Shown piece by piece: positions 1 through 11,084 of a stretch of 64,000 nucleotides of DNA; position 1 is the stretch's first letter; the number at the start of each line of letters is the position of its first letter. The notes beneath the pieces are model-generated. The model was not told the DNA's origin, did not search any database, and was given only the letters and a program-made list of their open reading frames with translations. The translations under genes and the position numbers were made by a program. Source of the stretch: Acheta domesticus (lineage: Eukaryota; Arthropoda; Insecta; Orthoptera; Gryllidae); contig JAHLJT010009436.1 in assembly GCA_031308135.1 (NCBI GenBank), positions 138,089,803 through 138,153,802 on the forward strand, given 5' to 3'.

Positions 1-2280
1 AAAAGTAGTTCTGTCAATTGTTTACTATGCGTCGCTCATACATAGTCTTCATAGACTTGTCCGTAGTGATAAGACGGAAAGTAAAATAAAGCTGTTGTAT
101 TTGTGCACTTTCTATTTGCATTCTGTAGATTGTATTTGATATTACATAACTGGAGTGCTCCAACAGCGCTTTCAAGGCGAGAGGCTCCAATTTGCGCCTC
201 TCATTTCGTAATCTTCATTTCAGCCAAACCCTTCAATGGCTTGCTTCCATCAGCTTGCATGACGGGCTTCATATTACTCGAGTTCTGAGATGAGGTTGAA
301 AGGGAGGCTGAAGGTGGAGAAATGCGACTGCTTATCAGACTGTGAAAAGCATGATGGTGCAGAGAGTGGCGTAGGAATGGAGAAGCCAACTGTTATAGAA
401 TAATGGCAGTAAATCTGGGGAATTGTCACTGCTTTACAGCTATTAATCAATCATCGAGTTCCCGGAATTTCTTTGCCACAACTCGGAATGCACGATGCTG
501 CGGACTTTGTCATTAAATCAATTTTTGTTTTTTTCCTAGTAACAATGACGTAGCATCAATGGACGCAAGTGATGTGTCGCATCCCTTCGTTATTTGGTTG
601 GTATTATGACTTCTAATCTTTATGTTTCTATATTTCTCTGTGTAAACCTTTCTCATACATTTCTCATTTTCTCTATGTAAAAATATACTTTGGGCACTTC
701 GGATCACTGTATCGCTTACAGTACCTGGTTTTGTGACACTGGTTTTGCAAAAGAGAATTATATCCGTTGCCTATGTTCTATGGCGAAGGCCAATGACCTT
801 CGAGAAGGTTGCCTACAGGAGATATGAGCACAAATCACATGACTGATGTAATTCCGCAAACGCATCTAGTACAGAATTCTCGGCTCCAATAATTTCATTC
901 TGTGGCCTCCAGGGGCGGTAGAATATGAACATAGCGGATGCAGTTCAAATTTTCTTCACCAGGGGGAGCTGTTTATATAGCAGTTACACATCGCATTAGT
1001 ATAACCTTTTCTTCAAGTTTCTAGACAATGTTGTCAGGTTCGAATTTTCGATAATTATGGTCAGTCGAGGATTTTATGATACGGAAAAGAAAGCATTTGC
1101 CTTATCTTCTATACCATCTGCAGCAAACACATGAAATTAAAACCAACTGAATAGGTGACTTTTGATGCTAATGATATGTACGAAGTAAAAAGTAACTTAA
1201 GAATATCACTACTCTTTAAAAAAATCAAAATTTTGTATCAAATTAGCCTCACGTGATGGAGCTAATACGATAAATAGATGGGGCTAAAGTGATACAGCTT
1301 AATATCTCTATGAATTTTGATTGGGTACCAACGAGCGGGCTACAGTGAGACTGTAGGGTCTGGTGTGCCTCAACAGTATTTTTTCTCATTTTTTTGGTCT
1401 TTTGCTGTGCCCAAATACTGTAACATTTTAAGTTCCTGCTATATAGTCATTAATAATATAAAATATTTCCTATTATTTGATTTTTTTGTTAATTTTGTTA
1501 ATTTCGTTAATTTTGTTAATTTTGGATACCAATAAGTAACTATACCATGTCGTCTGAGCTATACCAGTAACTATACCAAGTCTCAGTAAGTAGTGAAGGC
1601 AACCAGTGTTTTATTGACAATCTATTTGCTACTTTGTATCGCATCCTCTACCCGATCTTTCAGGAGACGCCACTGGCTAGTAATGATTGTAAACTGAGAT
1701 TAACACGTTCACAACCAACTATATAATTGACTATTTTAAGTTGTATTTGAACATTGTGCTTTTTGTTTTTATTTTCAGGTAATTTCAGGTTCTAGTAGTA
1801 GTACTAATAATAATGACTGTAATTATAATAATGATAATAATAGCTCAAAAATAATTATGACGGCTCAGTATTTCTGGTAATGTAAGGCATTGTATTTAGA
1901 TAATAGAATACAATGTAAAGGAGTTCCCAGACACTTTAGACTATTTGTACATAAGCACAACAACTTTGCAGGACATCTGAGGAAATAAATTACTACTAAC
2001 ACGGCAGTCCGGAAGAAAATACTAAGGTTAATTTGAATCAAATTCTATTCTAGGTTTCATAATTGAGTTGAGTTTCATTTATTTTATTTTATCACACAAT
2101 AATTTAAGAAATATAAAAAAAGCTATCCCGAATTCATTTCAGACCTCAAGCTCATTTTTAACTGGTTTCCCCTTTAATTCCTCATACTTCCCTCATTATT
2201 TTAATATCCTTCAATCCGTTTATAATGTAGAGTACACAATATCCATGAATATAATTTGATTTTTGAATAGAGCTGTTCGA
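1..2280. other. AT-rich noncoding stretch
   Basis: I see no gene, RNA or recognisable mobile element here. Open frames are short, AT-driven and show no motif. The only local structure is the minisatellite listed separately. Confidence 0.6.
1484..1523. repeat. Short minisatellite, unit about 9-10 bp
   Basis: Four or five imperfect tandem copies of a TTAATTTTG-type unit are visible, one carrying a T-to-C change (TTTCG). Confidence 0.8.
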
Positions 2281-2900
2281 GAACAAGTTATTAACACTAC
2301 TTTTTACTTTCTCACTGTACTATGTCCTCACGTAGTAAAGAGAAATAAGTAATTCAGAGACAAAAAACAGGTACTTTTCGACCGAAAAATTCGTATTTGG
2401 GGTCCCTGACATAAAAAATCTGTAGTTCTTGTTTCTATGTGAAGTAAATAACTTTCCCTAAAAAGTTGTGTAATCAGAATTATTTTTTTGGAGTATTTGA
2501 TTCCGAAAAACTGCTTTGTGGCAAAACGTTTGTCCGTCCATGAACAACATTAACGGGTAGATGTGTTTTTCACCAAAATTGATATTCCCAGAATCATCTG
2601 ACTGACGTCGCAGTCCCTTGTATTTGAAACGTATATTTCAAATTTTTAGGGTATTTTACATGAAGCCTCAACATTTCCATTTTTTTAAAAAATGTATCCA
2701 AATTTTTGTTCAAATTGTTTCCCGGTTAGAACAAAAGCGCTTTTACAATGGCGTAAGGACGATTTTTGTTAAAATATTTTCTTAATGAAATCGATTCTTC
2801 CAAATTAGATTTTAAACCTTACCGGGGTCCATTGGACCCAGAAGCAAAATTTTCAATACTTCTCGTGAAAAATATCCAAGGTGTTGGGAAAGTTTTTTGT
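2281..2900 (+). repeat. Dispersed repeat family B, copy 1 (plus)
   Basis: This diverged copy shares landmarks, in order, with the copies near 30.7 kb and 57.8 kb. It begins with a TTTTTACTTTCTC head followed by a GAGAAA-type return arm. Then come a 'GGGTCCCTG' block, a GTCCGTCC block with 'GAACAACATT', an 'AAAATTGATATTCCC' block, and 'ACATGAAGCCTC' near the end. No open frame is conserved among copies, so it is a noncoding repeat or the terminal part of a larger element. The boundaries are approximate. Confidence 0.6.
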
Positions 2901-3030
2901 GACTGATATGATGTTTTTTCATTGTTCCCGCAACCATTTTACGAAAGCTTTGCAAAATACAAATTTGTAATAAAAAATATTAATCTTTTTTCAGCCCCAC
3001 CAGTCAAGCGGGGTCCATTGGATCCAGGTC
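2821..3030. repeat. Pair of GGGGTCCATTGGAYCCAG motifs
   Basis: The near-palindromic motif GGGGTCCATTGGACCCAG occurs at about 2824, and a one-base variant (GGATCC) recurs about 183 bp later near 3009. Both copies are in the same orientation. Their role is unknown. They could be subterminal motifs of a DNA transposon (see the doubtful piggyBac fragment at 4150-4375). Confidence 0.5.
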
Positions 3031-3369
3031 TCATTATCTGCGTATAATAGTGTATTTTCTGATTTGTTTGGTGGATTACTTGACTACTTCGTGTCCAAGG
3101 GACGTACATATGTCGGATTGCGCAACATTTTTTCATCGGGAAGTTATCTGACACTTCGTGTGAGCGATTACAAGATCGACGCCTGCGTAGACAGTGTTGC
3201 TGCGGGTTCGTATGAAGCCGAGTCAGGAGAGTGTTTTGGAAGTTCTGTGCGTTCCAGGTTTTGCGAGAAAACTGCTCAGTGACAGGAATCTTGCTGATCC
3301 TCACTGAATATTAGAAAACGTGAGAATGTATACTTATTGTTAATATTACAATAATACATTATGAAACGA

Positions 3370-3474
3370 CGATGTAATGATGGGAATTAATACACGAGTG
3401 TGATATTACGATACGAGCGAGGAACGAGCTAGTATTGTAAACTTCACACGACTGTAATTTTACCCATTACATCG
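3370..3474. repeat. Imperfect palindrome of about 105 bp
   Basis: The left arm starts CGATGTAATG and the right arm ends CATTACATCG. Moving inward, the arms keep pairing through AGTGTGA/TCACAC, TATTACGATAC/GTATTGTAA and GAGCGAGG/CGAGCT around a centre near 3422. It resembles a small MITE or a structured transposon end and has no coding potential. No target duplication was identified. Confidence 0.7.
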
Positions 3475-4150
3475 ATTTTCATACGATACTTTCTCTACGA
3501 CTGATGGTAACTTTCAGAAGTTAAACTTTTACATTCAATCGTTTCGTGGCAATTGACATGCAGGATTCAGCCAAGGCCACCTAGCGACAGCTCCCTACCC
3601 ACCGCAGTTGGCTTTGTTTTAACAGACCGCCTGCGAGGTAATACAGAAGTTGCGGCAATAATTCCGACGTCACCATATTTACTTTTTCTCTTATTTCTGG
3701 AGGTGTCAAGTCTACATTTGATTTACTAGACATTTTAAACTAGACATTTTTTAAGGAGAACCACACGGCAGCAACATACTATAATCCAAAATGACTTGAG
3801 TTCACATCTTAACCTTAGACAAATATTCTCTCCAGTAACTACCTCTGCACTAGTCCATTAGGATCAAAGTGAAATTACGGTTCAATTGATTTTCAATAAT
3901 ATTTCACGTTAAACATTACTAATAATAAAAGAAATGAAAACTGAGAAGCATAATATAATATTAAATATAATTTTAATATACACAATGGAACGAAACATTT
4001 ACTCTAAAGATTCTCAATCATTAATGAAGTGTCAAAACTTGGTTTGTAAACTTATCTGTGGTTGGTGAAGAACCTGTATCATAATGAAAACTGTAACGTT
4101 ATGAGCATCATTATGCAACGAGTTGCAGACATCAAATGACAGAATTATAC
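3475..4150. other. Noncoding stretch
   Basis: AT-rich sequence without an identifiable gene, RNA or repeat boundary. Confidence 0.5.
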
Positions 4151-4375
4151 AATGGAAGCAGAAAAAGAATTTGGTTCGTACACAAAATGTAAAGACACAG
4201 TCAAACAGAATAGAATAACAAGTGTCGCTTGTCAATCACACGTTTTCGGGAAAGAAGCACCTTACACAACTCAGAAAATTTATAACATTGCCAAAAAGGT
4301 GTCATTTAAGCCCTTGGGAAGCAAAGAGATGTAGCATCTGTTCAAAACCTGCCTGTAACGAGCATACCCAGGTAA
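4150..4375 (+). pseudogene. Possible piggyBac transposase C-terminal fragment
   Basis: In the frame starting near 4327 the sequence reads RCSICSKPACNEHTQ. This is a C-x2-C-x4-C-x2-H pattern like the cysteine-rich tail of piggyBac-type transposases. The upstream sequence ending ...SFKPLGSKEM lies in another frame, so at least one frameshift is needed. No DDD catalytic region, TIR or TTAA target site was identified. It may be a chance cysteine cluster; I keep it only as a lead. Confidence 0.22.
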
Positions 4376-4379
4376 AAAG

Positions 4380-6415
4380 TGTGTGGGGTCGGTAAAAAAA
4401 ATAATATATTAAATATTTTGTTAAATTAAACAACTGTATTAGAGCGTATATTAGGTCTGTTTCATTATCCAAGTCCAAAATGTACACTGGTAAGCATAAT
4501 TCCGTTCCAGACACTGCTGGGTTCGCTGGACTCCGCTTGCCAGGTAGCGTCATTAAAATTATTTGCCCAATTCTTCACGTCTCCGTGATATTCTCCTTCT
4601 TCAGAGAACTCATTTATAAAGATTGGTTTCGTGTGAGACCCAAAGGGAAGGTATACTACTGAAATAATACAGGAGACAATTCTTTGGAACTTGTACTACA
4701 ACTTTTATGTAGCAACTCAAGATTTCATTCTTAATCCAATCTATTTATCAATATTAGATCTTTAAATCATTTTCTACACAGTATTTTCAAATTTTAGTCA
4801 TTTTCGCGTAATTTTAAATTATAATATCGCAAAGTTCATTTTTTTCGTAGCAGTAATACATCTTCAATATTTACACCAGAGATTTATTTCTGAATGCAAT
4901 TTATTATGTTATTTATTGATTAATGATTAATTGAAATGAAGATAACTGATTAATACGTTAATTGTTAAATAATTTCATATCCATTTTTTCGAAATACGAT
5001 ATTTTGTTAAATAAATATTTAACGAAATATAAATAATATAAATATTTCGTTATAGCGATATTTGTTGGAATTTCTTTAAGTGTGAAAACGATATGAGCAA
5101 TCAGCATTGCTTGCTAAGACAAGGAGGATAAAGGCCTAAATAGGAAGACGGTTTATAAGTATTTCTGCTCAATTTTCCAGCTCACTCACAACCAGCCATT
5201 TCGATGCCTTAACAACTGCGTCAAAAGAGCAGTAATGCCGCTGGAGAACTATTGAAACTCAAGTAACTGAAGTTACTGATTGATTTAATCCAATAATTAA
5301 TTTCATTTCACTTTCAAATAATTGTGAAGGTGATTATTTTTCAGATAAGCATTTAAAGTTTGGAAAAAAATTAACGAAGTCAATAAAGGAAATCTAGTTC
5401 TATATTATCGATAACTCGAAATTAATAATAAAATAATATAAAAATAAAATATTACGTGTAGTTATTGCAGGAGTCATAAAGAATGCGGAATCAGTCCTTC
5501 CCTAAGGTTGGGAGTGAGTACGATAGTGGAAAGACGTTAATTGCGGATGGAATTCCACTCAATCTGTTGTTTAAAGTTCTGATTTGTCATCCTTCTAGAA
5601 TCGAACAGAGAAAAGTACAAAAACAACTGACTCGAATAGCTGGATTTAAAATTTTCATCCACCCAGGAGCGTCGTCTGACCCAGCTATTTAGCAAATGTC
5701 AAAAATCCAATACCGTTGGAATCTGAACGATAAGATATTGTTCTACAAAAAGTCAGTTAAGATCTGGAAATCAATATTCAAATGAATGTATGCCTGTCGT
5801 ACTTGGAGGAAAACACTACCCGACCGATTTTGCAGAAAATTTCACGCTTCGTTCTTATTAGAATAGGAACTATTTAAAGAGTGGTTTGAATTAAATCGGG
5901 CATATGAAGACATTGTTGATGATGACTCGCGTTAATAATGACACAAGCGCCCCTAAACAGAAGCTCTAGGTAACCCCCCGCACCGTTAAGAATGAAGTGC
6001 GTATGTGGCTGCATAGTTTGCCCTGCGATTGTGAAATATTGGCCGGCATTTCAACACCCGATATTACTTGAACTCTATCTCAGACAAGTAAATCAAATTT
6101 CTCCAAGATAATGTAATAGCGAACGCATGCCCAACCATCAGGAATATTGTTTTAACAATAGAATACTTGACAACCATGTCTAAACCAGGTCATTGTACGA
6201 ACTCATACTCACAAGAAAGTCTTTCATCAATTAGAATTTTCGCAGAGAGTTGCGTAAAACGAGATTAACTGCGTATGAAGTATAATAAACTGTAATAGCG
6301 AAGTATTCCCGGGTCTGGTAGTTATAAATAAAATCATACAATGCATGCTGCGTTTACTACAATTTTACATTAATACTCTACACTAGCTCGCGGATTCTTT
6401 AAATTATGTTCTTAA
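4380..6415. other. AT-rich noncoding stretch
   Basis: I see nothing identifiable. A moderately GC-richer patch at about 5930-6080 has no gene structure. Confidence 0.5.
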
Positions 6416-6420
6416 GCATA

Positions 6421-7592
6421 TTGAAATGTACCGACAACGTCTCGTCATAGACTCTTACGAGATCGTTGGCATCATTCATCTAAGATGGTTATAATCGTAA
6501 CCCGTTCCGAATTTATATTAAAATTTTGGGCGCCAGGAACAGGTTACGTTAATTAAAAATGACCAATGCTTCCACAGCTAATTTCAACAAATGTATAAAT
6601 GTCCGGCTAGTTGGGTCAATGGGTCCCGTTATGGATAATCGCTATCGCCTAGATAGCCGATTACTTGATCTGCCAACTGTACAGTATGGCGAGGAATCTG
6701 AAAGGGAATAATTATCTATTTCTAACTATTTAACAATTTTGATTGACTAAATGAAAATCTTTTCATTTCCAAAAGAAAAAATTCAACAATTTATTTAACA
6801 ATATTAACAATTGTTTTGTCCTTAGGTCATGACCTCGTTTTAAGATATATATCTTTTGTACTGCAGTACTTATTTACCGTCTTGGTCGCAGATGCCCCGC
6901 AGTCTCTTCTCACTTGAATGTAGGCGATCCCAAGTTCCGCTTCTCTCTTCTAATCTTGCGACGTTGCCGACGCATCCAGCCCTCACTGACTAGAATATCT
7001 ACCGGTTCTAAATTGGTATTCAGAGTTCCTAGTCTTCCCCAACTAGTGGTAAAATATTAAAGTCCAAAACCGCAATATAAGAAAAAACTTTCAAAGTCCT
7101 AATCGAACTTCCCGTTGCACATCAACTTCCAGATTCCGAAAAACTATTGAGTCTCACTCGAAACTTACAAGTCCTACTTCACTAACGTTGATCTCGCGAG
7201 CGATCTTTACTACTCGACGACCACTATCAGAATGTCCAGTTCTCCCTGTTCTTTCGCCCTCAACGCTGCGGTATCCGTCCTTCGTTCCTGTTTTTTAAAA
7301 CAAAACGACAAAATTAGACAGTCTATTCTCCCTTAGCCAATCCATTAATCTCTTATCAAACCAAGTAGCCACGCCCTCGACAGTCATTCCTTTTCAGACC
7401 AATCACACATTATTTTATTTGTCTATCTAGCCAGCGCCGCCATCTTTTCAAGGCCTGAATGCAGTTTGTTGACCTTGCCAACCACTGCGCCGGCGTTGCT
7501 AAGGCTGTATATCGCCATTTGCATACCCTTTTGTCCAACCCATTTACAGCCAATATTATTAACAAAATATTATATATTTTGGTATATCACAA
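6421..7592. mobile_element. Repeat A copy 1: TA-flanked nonautonomous DNA element
   Basis: The 1,172-bp element is bounded by TA dinucleotides (6419-6420 and 7593-7594). Its short imperfect inverted ends read TTGAAATGTACC, and TTGTGATATACC on the other strand. A second copy lies at 56672-57813 and is nearly identical over its whole length. The two differ by about 30 bp of deletions in copy 2 plus scattered substitutions. No open frame is shared or long. TA duplication and short TIRs suggest a Tc1/mariner-superfamily MITE, though the internal sequence is not attributable. Confidence 0.7.
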
Positions 7593-7689
7593 TATGGTTA
7601 AAATTTTTTCAATGTACATGAACATTTATCCTTTTCTAAATATATCTTATTCCTGCAGATTACTGTGATTTTTTCCAGGAACAATTTGC

Positions 7690-8010
7690 TGCTGCGTCGG
7701 GAACAGGTCAAGGCCATGGTCACGGTTTGAGGGGAGGAGAAGGGCCCTCCGCAGTGGCGCTTCTAAATTGGTGAACCCTCCTCGCGGAGACGAATTAGCA
7801 CCCGACGCTAGCTTCATTAGCACCCGCTGAACCGCGCAAATGCATTATTGATGTGAACACAATTTCATCAACGCCACCTTGCCCTGTATTCATCAGAGTC
7901 CCTGCAAATCGTTTGATTCATTAATAGTCTCATTAATGGACGAGGACACGGCATGAAACGTTTTGGGCAAGTGGGTAAATGAATTTCGTTTGGTCGAATT
8001 ATAAATATTG
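7690..8010. promoter_or_regulatory. GC-richer block with homeodomain-like sites (candidate enhancer)
   Basis: The block stands out from AT-rich neighbours and contains no long frame. It has several ATTA/TAAT cores: GAATTAGCACCCG and TTCATTAGCACCCGC as a repeated pair, then TTCATTAATAGTCTCATTAATGG. Clustered repeated cores in unique-looking sequence are what an insect cis-regulatory module can look like, but ATTA is common and this is inference only. Confidence 0.25.
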
Positions 8011-9980
8011 ATATGAGGGGTATTGCTTTATGTACGTCCATCTTCGTGAATTAGGACCATTTGTCGAATAATTAACAATGCTTGCGTTCGTTAATACATT
8101 TTTGAAACTTTCTTATACTTATACCAACAATTCTAGAATAACATCTAAATTTTAAAGTTCTTCTCATAATTTATACTATTTATTCTCATAAATTATTCCT
8201 AAAGTATAGTTATCTACTAATTTTTTGTCAATTTCCAATTTCAAACATTTGTTGTGCGAGATATTTTTATTTTTGAGATCTTTTAAAGCACCAATTTTAC
8301 TCTTTAAGTATACTTAATGGATCTAAATATAAATTATTATACCAATTTCAAAATTGAAAAATGAAAAATAAGTGTTAAGTTAAACCCACAGTTCTTCGAA
8401 TAAGCAAATGCTATGTATAATATTCCACTTAAAATATGTAATTTGAAACACATCGATAAGTTGAATTTTTGAGCCCCTAGCTTTTTTAACAGTTCATCAT
8501 CAATGCTTTTGGGTAAAGTAAAAAAAACAACTTTAGCGTAATTGCTAACCTACGCATCTATCGGGTCGTTACAACCAAATGAATGATTGAATTGATGAAA
8601 TAAAAAGCTGTTACTAATTAAGTAATAGATATTCAAATTAATTTTTATTTATTTAAAAAACGTGTGGTTGTTCCGCCAAGTGGATAACTAACTTAATAAC
8701 CGATTAGCTATTGCAGAGAGTGTTTAGAGATTTTTGAGTTGAATAGCGTTGTCCTTCCCCATAATTACTTTAACTTGTAAATGGGTATTATAATTTCTAT
8801 TTGGTGGTTCCTAATTACGAATAAAAAGTTAAATAAATCTCGTTAGTAATTTTTATTCCTATTTAGCGAGAAAGTGGGAGTGTAGGAGCAAGCACTGACC
8901 CATTCGTTCGCGCCGGGGGAGTCTGATAACGCCCCTGATTCAGGGCAACGGTGCCGGCTGTTCGATGAGAGGACAAAGAAAATAGACATTTATGATGGAA
9001 ACTGGCTGCTATGATGCTGCTTTGATATTATAATGATATTTAGTAGTCCCTAAATTATTCTTTTTGATGAGAACATTCTTGAAGTTCTCTTTTATCTTGG
9101 CATAATTATGTTAAAATGGTAATTTAGAAATTGCCGCGAAAAATAAGGTTTTTAAAGTGTATCAACATTTTTTAAAGTACAGAAGGAACCTGTAATAAGT
9201 ACGTTATTTGCTATCCTATTGACCTCGTAAGAACAATAATGTTTAAAATTCAATTGCGAATTTTACCGGAAACAGTATATAAATATAATTTAATGCTAGT
9301 TGGCATTCAAAGAGGTTGGGGTTGCAGTGGTTCAGTGGGTTTATTTCACGATGTTCAAATAAAATTAGACGTCAATGAATTTGTCACGAGAATGCACTTG
9401 TGACGAGAAAAAAGTCAATCGTTTTAAAAAAAGTAGTTAAACACGCGGTGAATTAAGTGCCCGAGAAAATAAACGAGTTGTTGAGGGTAAATTGCTTTTA
9501 GGCGATAACTCAATAGGTCATGAAATAAAAGAGATCACAGTTTTATACAAGTAGTGCTGAAAGCACACTTCTATTTCACAGGGGATAATTACTGCCCTTC
9601 GTCTCTTCCACACAACCAACGGATGTATTCTGTTCAAATGTCAAAGGTATCTCAGCCAGAACCGGGGCTCTAATATGCTAATTTTCGGGAGTAGTCGAAC
9701 AAGCGCATCCGCCACTTTCTTTCTTCTGGAAAAAATTCTGACGTATTCCGATAACATGTTTGTTGGCATAGATCAATTACGACACTTGTTCCAACAAACT
9801 CAGTTTCCCAGTAAACAATAACTACTAATTTAGAAAATTTTCCATAAACATAAGTATGTAGTGTCGTGTGAAATAAATTGCCAGTATTCCTAAAAGACAT
9901 GCTTTCTGGTCACTTGATTTTATGAACGTCCATCCTATTCAATTCGGATGTGTAAACGCACTTCTGAGAAAATATTTGCT
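8010..9980. other. Noncoding stretch
   Basis: Mostly AT-rich with no gene. A GC-richer patch at about 8865-8990 (around GCGCCGGGGGAGTC) is unassigned. Confidence 0.5.
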
Positions 9981-9981
9981 T

Positions 9982-9992
9982 AGAACATGAAT
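9982..9992. repeat. 5' target-site duplication of the RTE element
   Basis: AGAACATGAAT lies immediately before the element's first bases (CCCCCGTGG) and recurs exactly at 15039-15049 after its 3' end. Confidence 0.85.
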
Positions 9993-10461
9993 CCCCCGTG
10001 GACTATCACCTTATCGTGGTGGGGGGGTTCATGCTCCGATGACCCAGACGACCAACTGGGGAAGCCTAGACTGTCTAGCTTGCCAGTAGGTAAGAGGAGA
10101 GGGGAAGCTAAGAATAGTCCACGACGTGGGAGAAAGAAGACATCACAGAAGACGACGATCCAGATTGGAAAGCCGTTGATAGTGAAGATGTCCAACGGCT
10201 TAGAAGGCGGAAGAGGAGTATGGCGATGAAGGCGGAAGGGACATCGTTCTTTCTCTCCTTGTCTACCCTGTTGTCTGGCAGCAGGGACAACAGTACTGGG
10301 TGGTGGTGCCCAGGAAGGATCTTGGAAGCAGCATCATCCGGATATTCGTGGGCGTCGTGCACATAACGCATGTAGCGGCCACGGAACTGCGATGCGAAAG
10401 GCAAGCAGGGAAACCATCGCATTATTCTCCCGAGGAAGTCCACTTCCACCTACTTTTCTTA
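9993..10461 (+). other. RTE 5' region with C5/G7 hairpin
   Basis: The first bases CCCCC can pair with the G run at 10021-10027, and CACC (10007-10010) with GGTG inside the loop, giving a compact terminal hairpin. The rest is moderately GC-rich leader. An 80-residue frame from 9987 begins inside the target duplication and is unlikely to be the native start. Confidence 0.45.
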
Positions 10462-11056
10462 ATGGCGAGTGCATCTAATACAAATGGCCCTGAGTACCTG
10501 CGTCCCTTAAATGGGACAGGGGTGCGAAGAATCTCCAGACTCGCAATTTTGAAAGAGGAGGTGCGTGTGGGTACATGGAATGTTCGAAGTCTGTATGAAA
10601 CAGGAAAACTGGATAATCTAATTTTGGAAATGGAAAGACTGAATATTGATATACTTGGTATTTCCGAAGTACGATGGCCAGACTCAGGTAAACGTATAAG
10701 AGAGGATGTTGTGATGTTTTATTCTGGGAGCAATGCTAAAGGGCACCCTAATGGGGTAGCTGTTGTAATAAAAAAGGAACTGGCAAAAAAAGTAACTAAA
10801 TTTGTCCCACTTTCAGATAGATGCATTCTCCTGCAAATAAAAGGAGATCCAATAAATATCAATATAGTCCAGGTCTATGCTCCTACTGCTGACAAATCTG
10901 ATAGTGAAATTGAAAAGTTTTATGAGGATATTGACCAAATTACTAGATCAATAAAGAAGCAAGATCTCAACATCTATCTTGGAGATTTTAATGCTAAATT
11001 AGGTGAAGGAAGAGTTCTTGATATTGTGGGAGATTATGGACTTGGAGTTAGAAATG
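10462..11056 (+). pseudogene. RTE endonuclease, N-terminal half
   Basis: This part encodes the N-terminal half of an APE-like endonuclease, which nicks target DNA to prime reverse transcription. An ATG at 10462 (MASASNTNGPEYL) is a reasonable start; an in-frame ATG at 10300 also exists. Visible motifs are VGTWNVRSLYETG (motif with the catalytic Asn), ILGISEVRW with the metal-binding Glu, QVYAPT and IYLGDFNAKLG. Reading stays open until the nested insertion after 11056 splits the domain. Removing that insertion resumes the same frame at 12684, so the coding sequence was intact when the second LINE landed. Confidence 0.8.
11046..11056. repeat. 5' target-site duplication of the nested LINE
   Basis: AGTTAGAAATG occurs here inside the RTE endonuclease and again exactly at 12673-12683. 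The RTE coding frame continues across the two copies when the insert is taken out. Confidence 0.9.
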
Positions 11057-11084
11057 TGTTATCCAGTATTGGATATAGCCGACA

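Noticed and set aside
9987..10229. 80-codon frame at the RTE 5' end as a separate ORF1
   Set aside because: Its ATG lies in the target duplication, outside the element, so it cannot be element-encoded as such.
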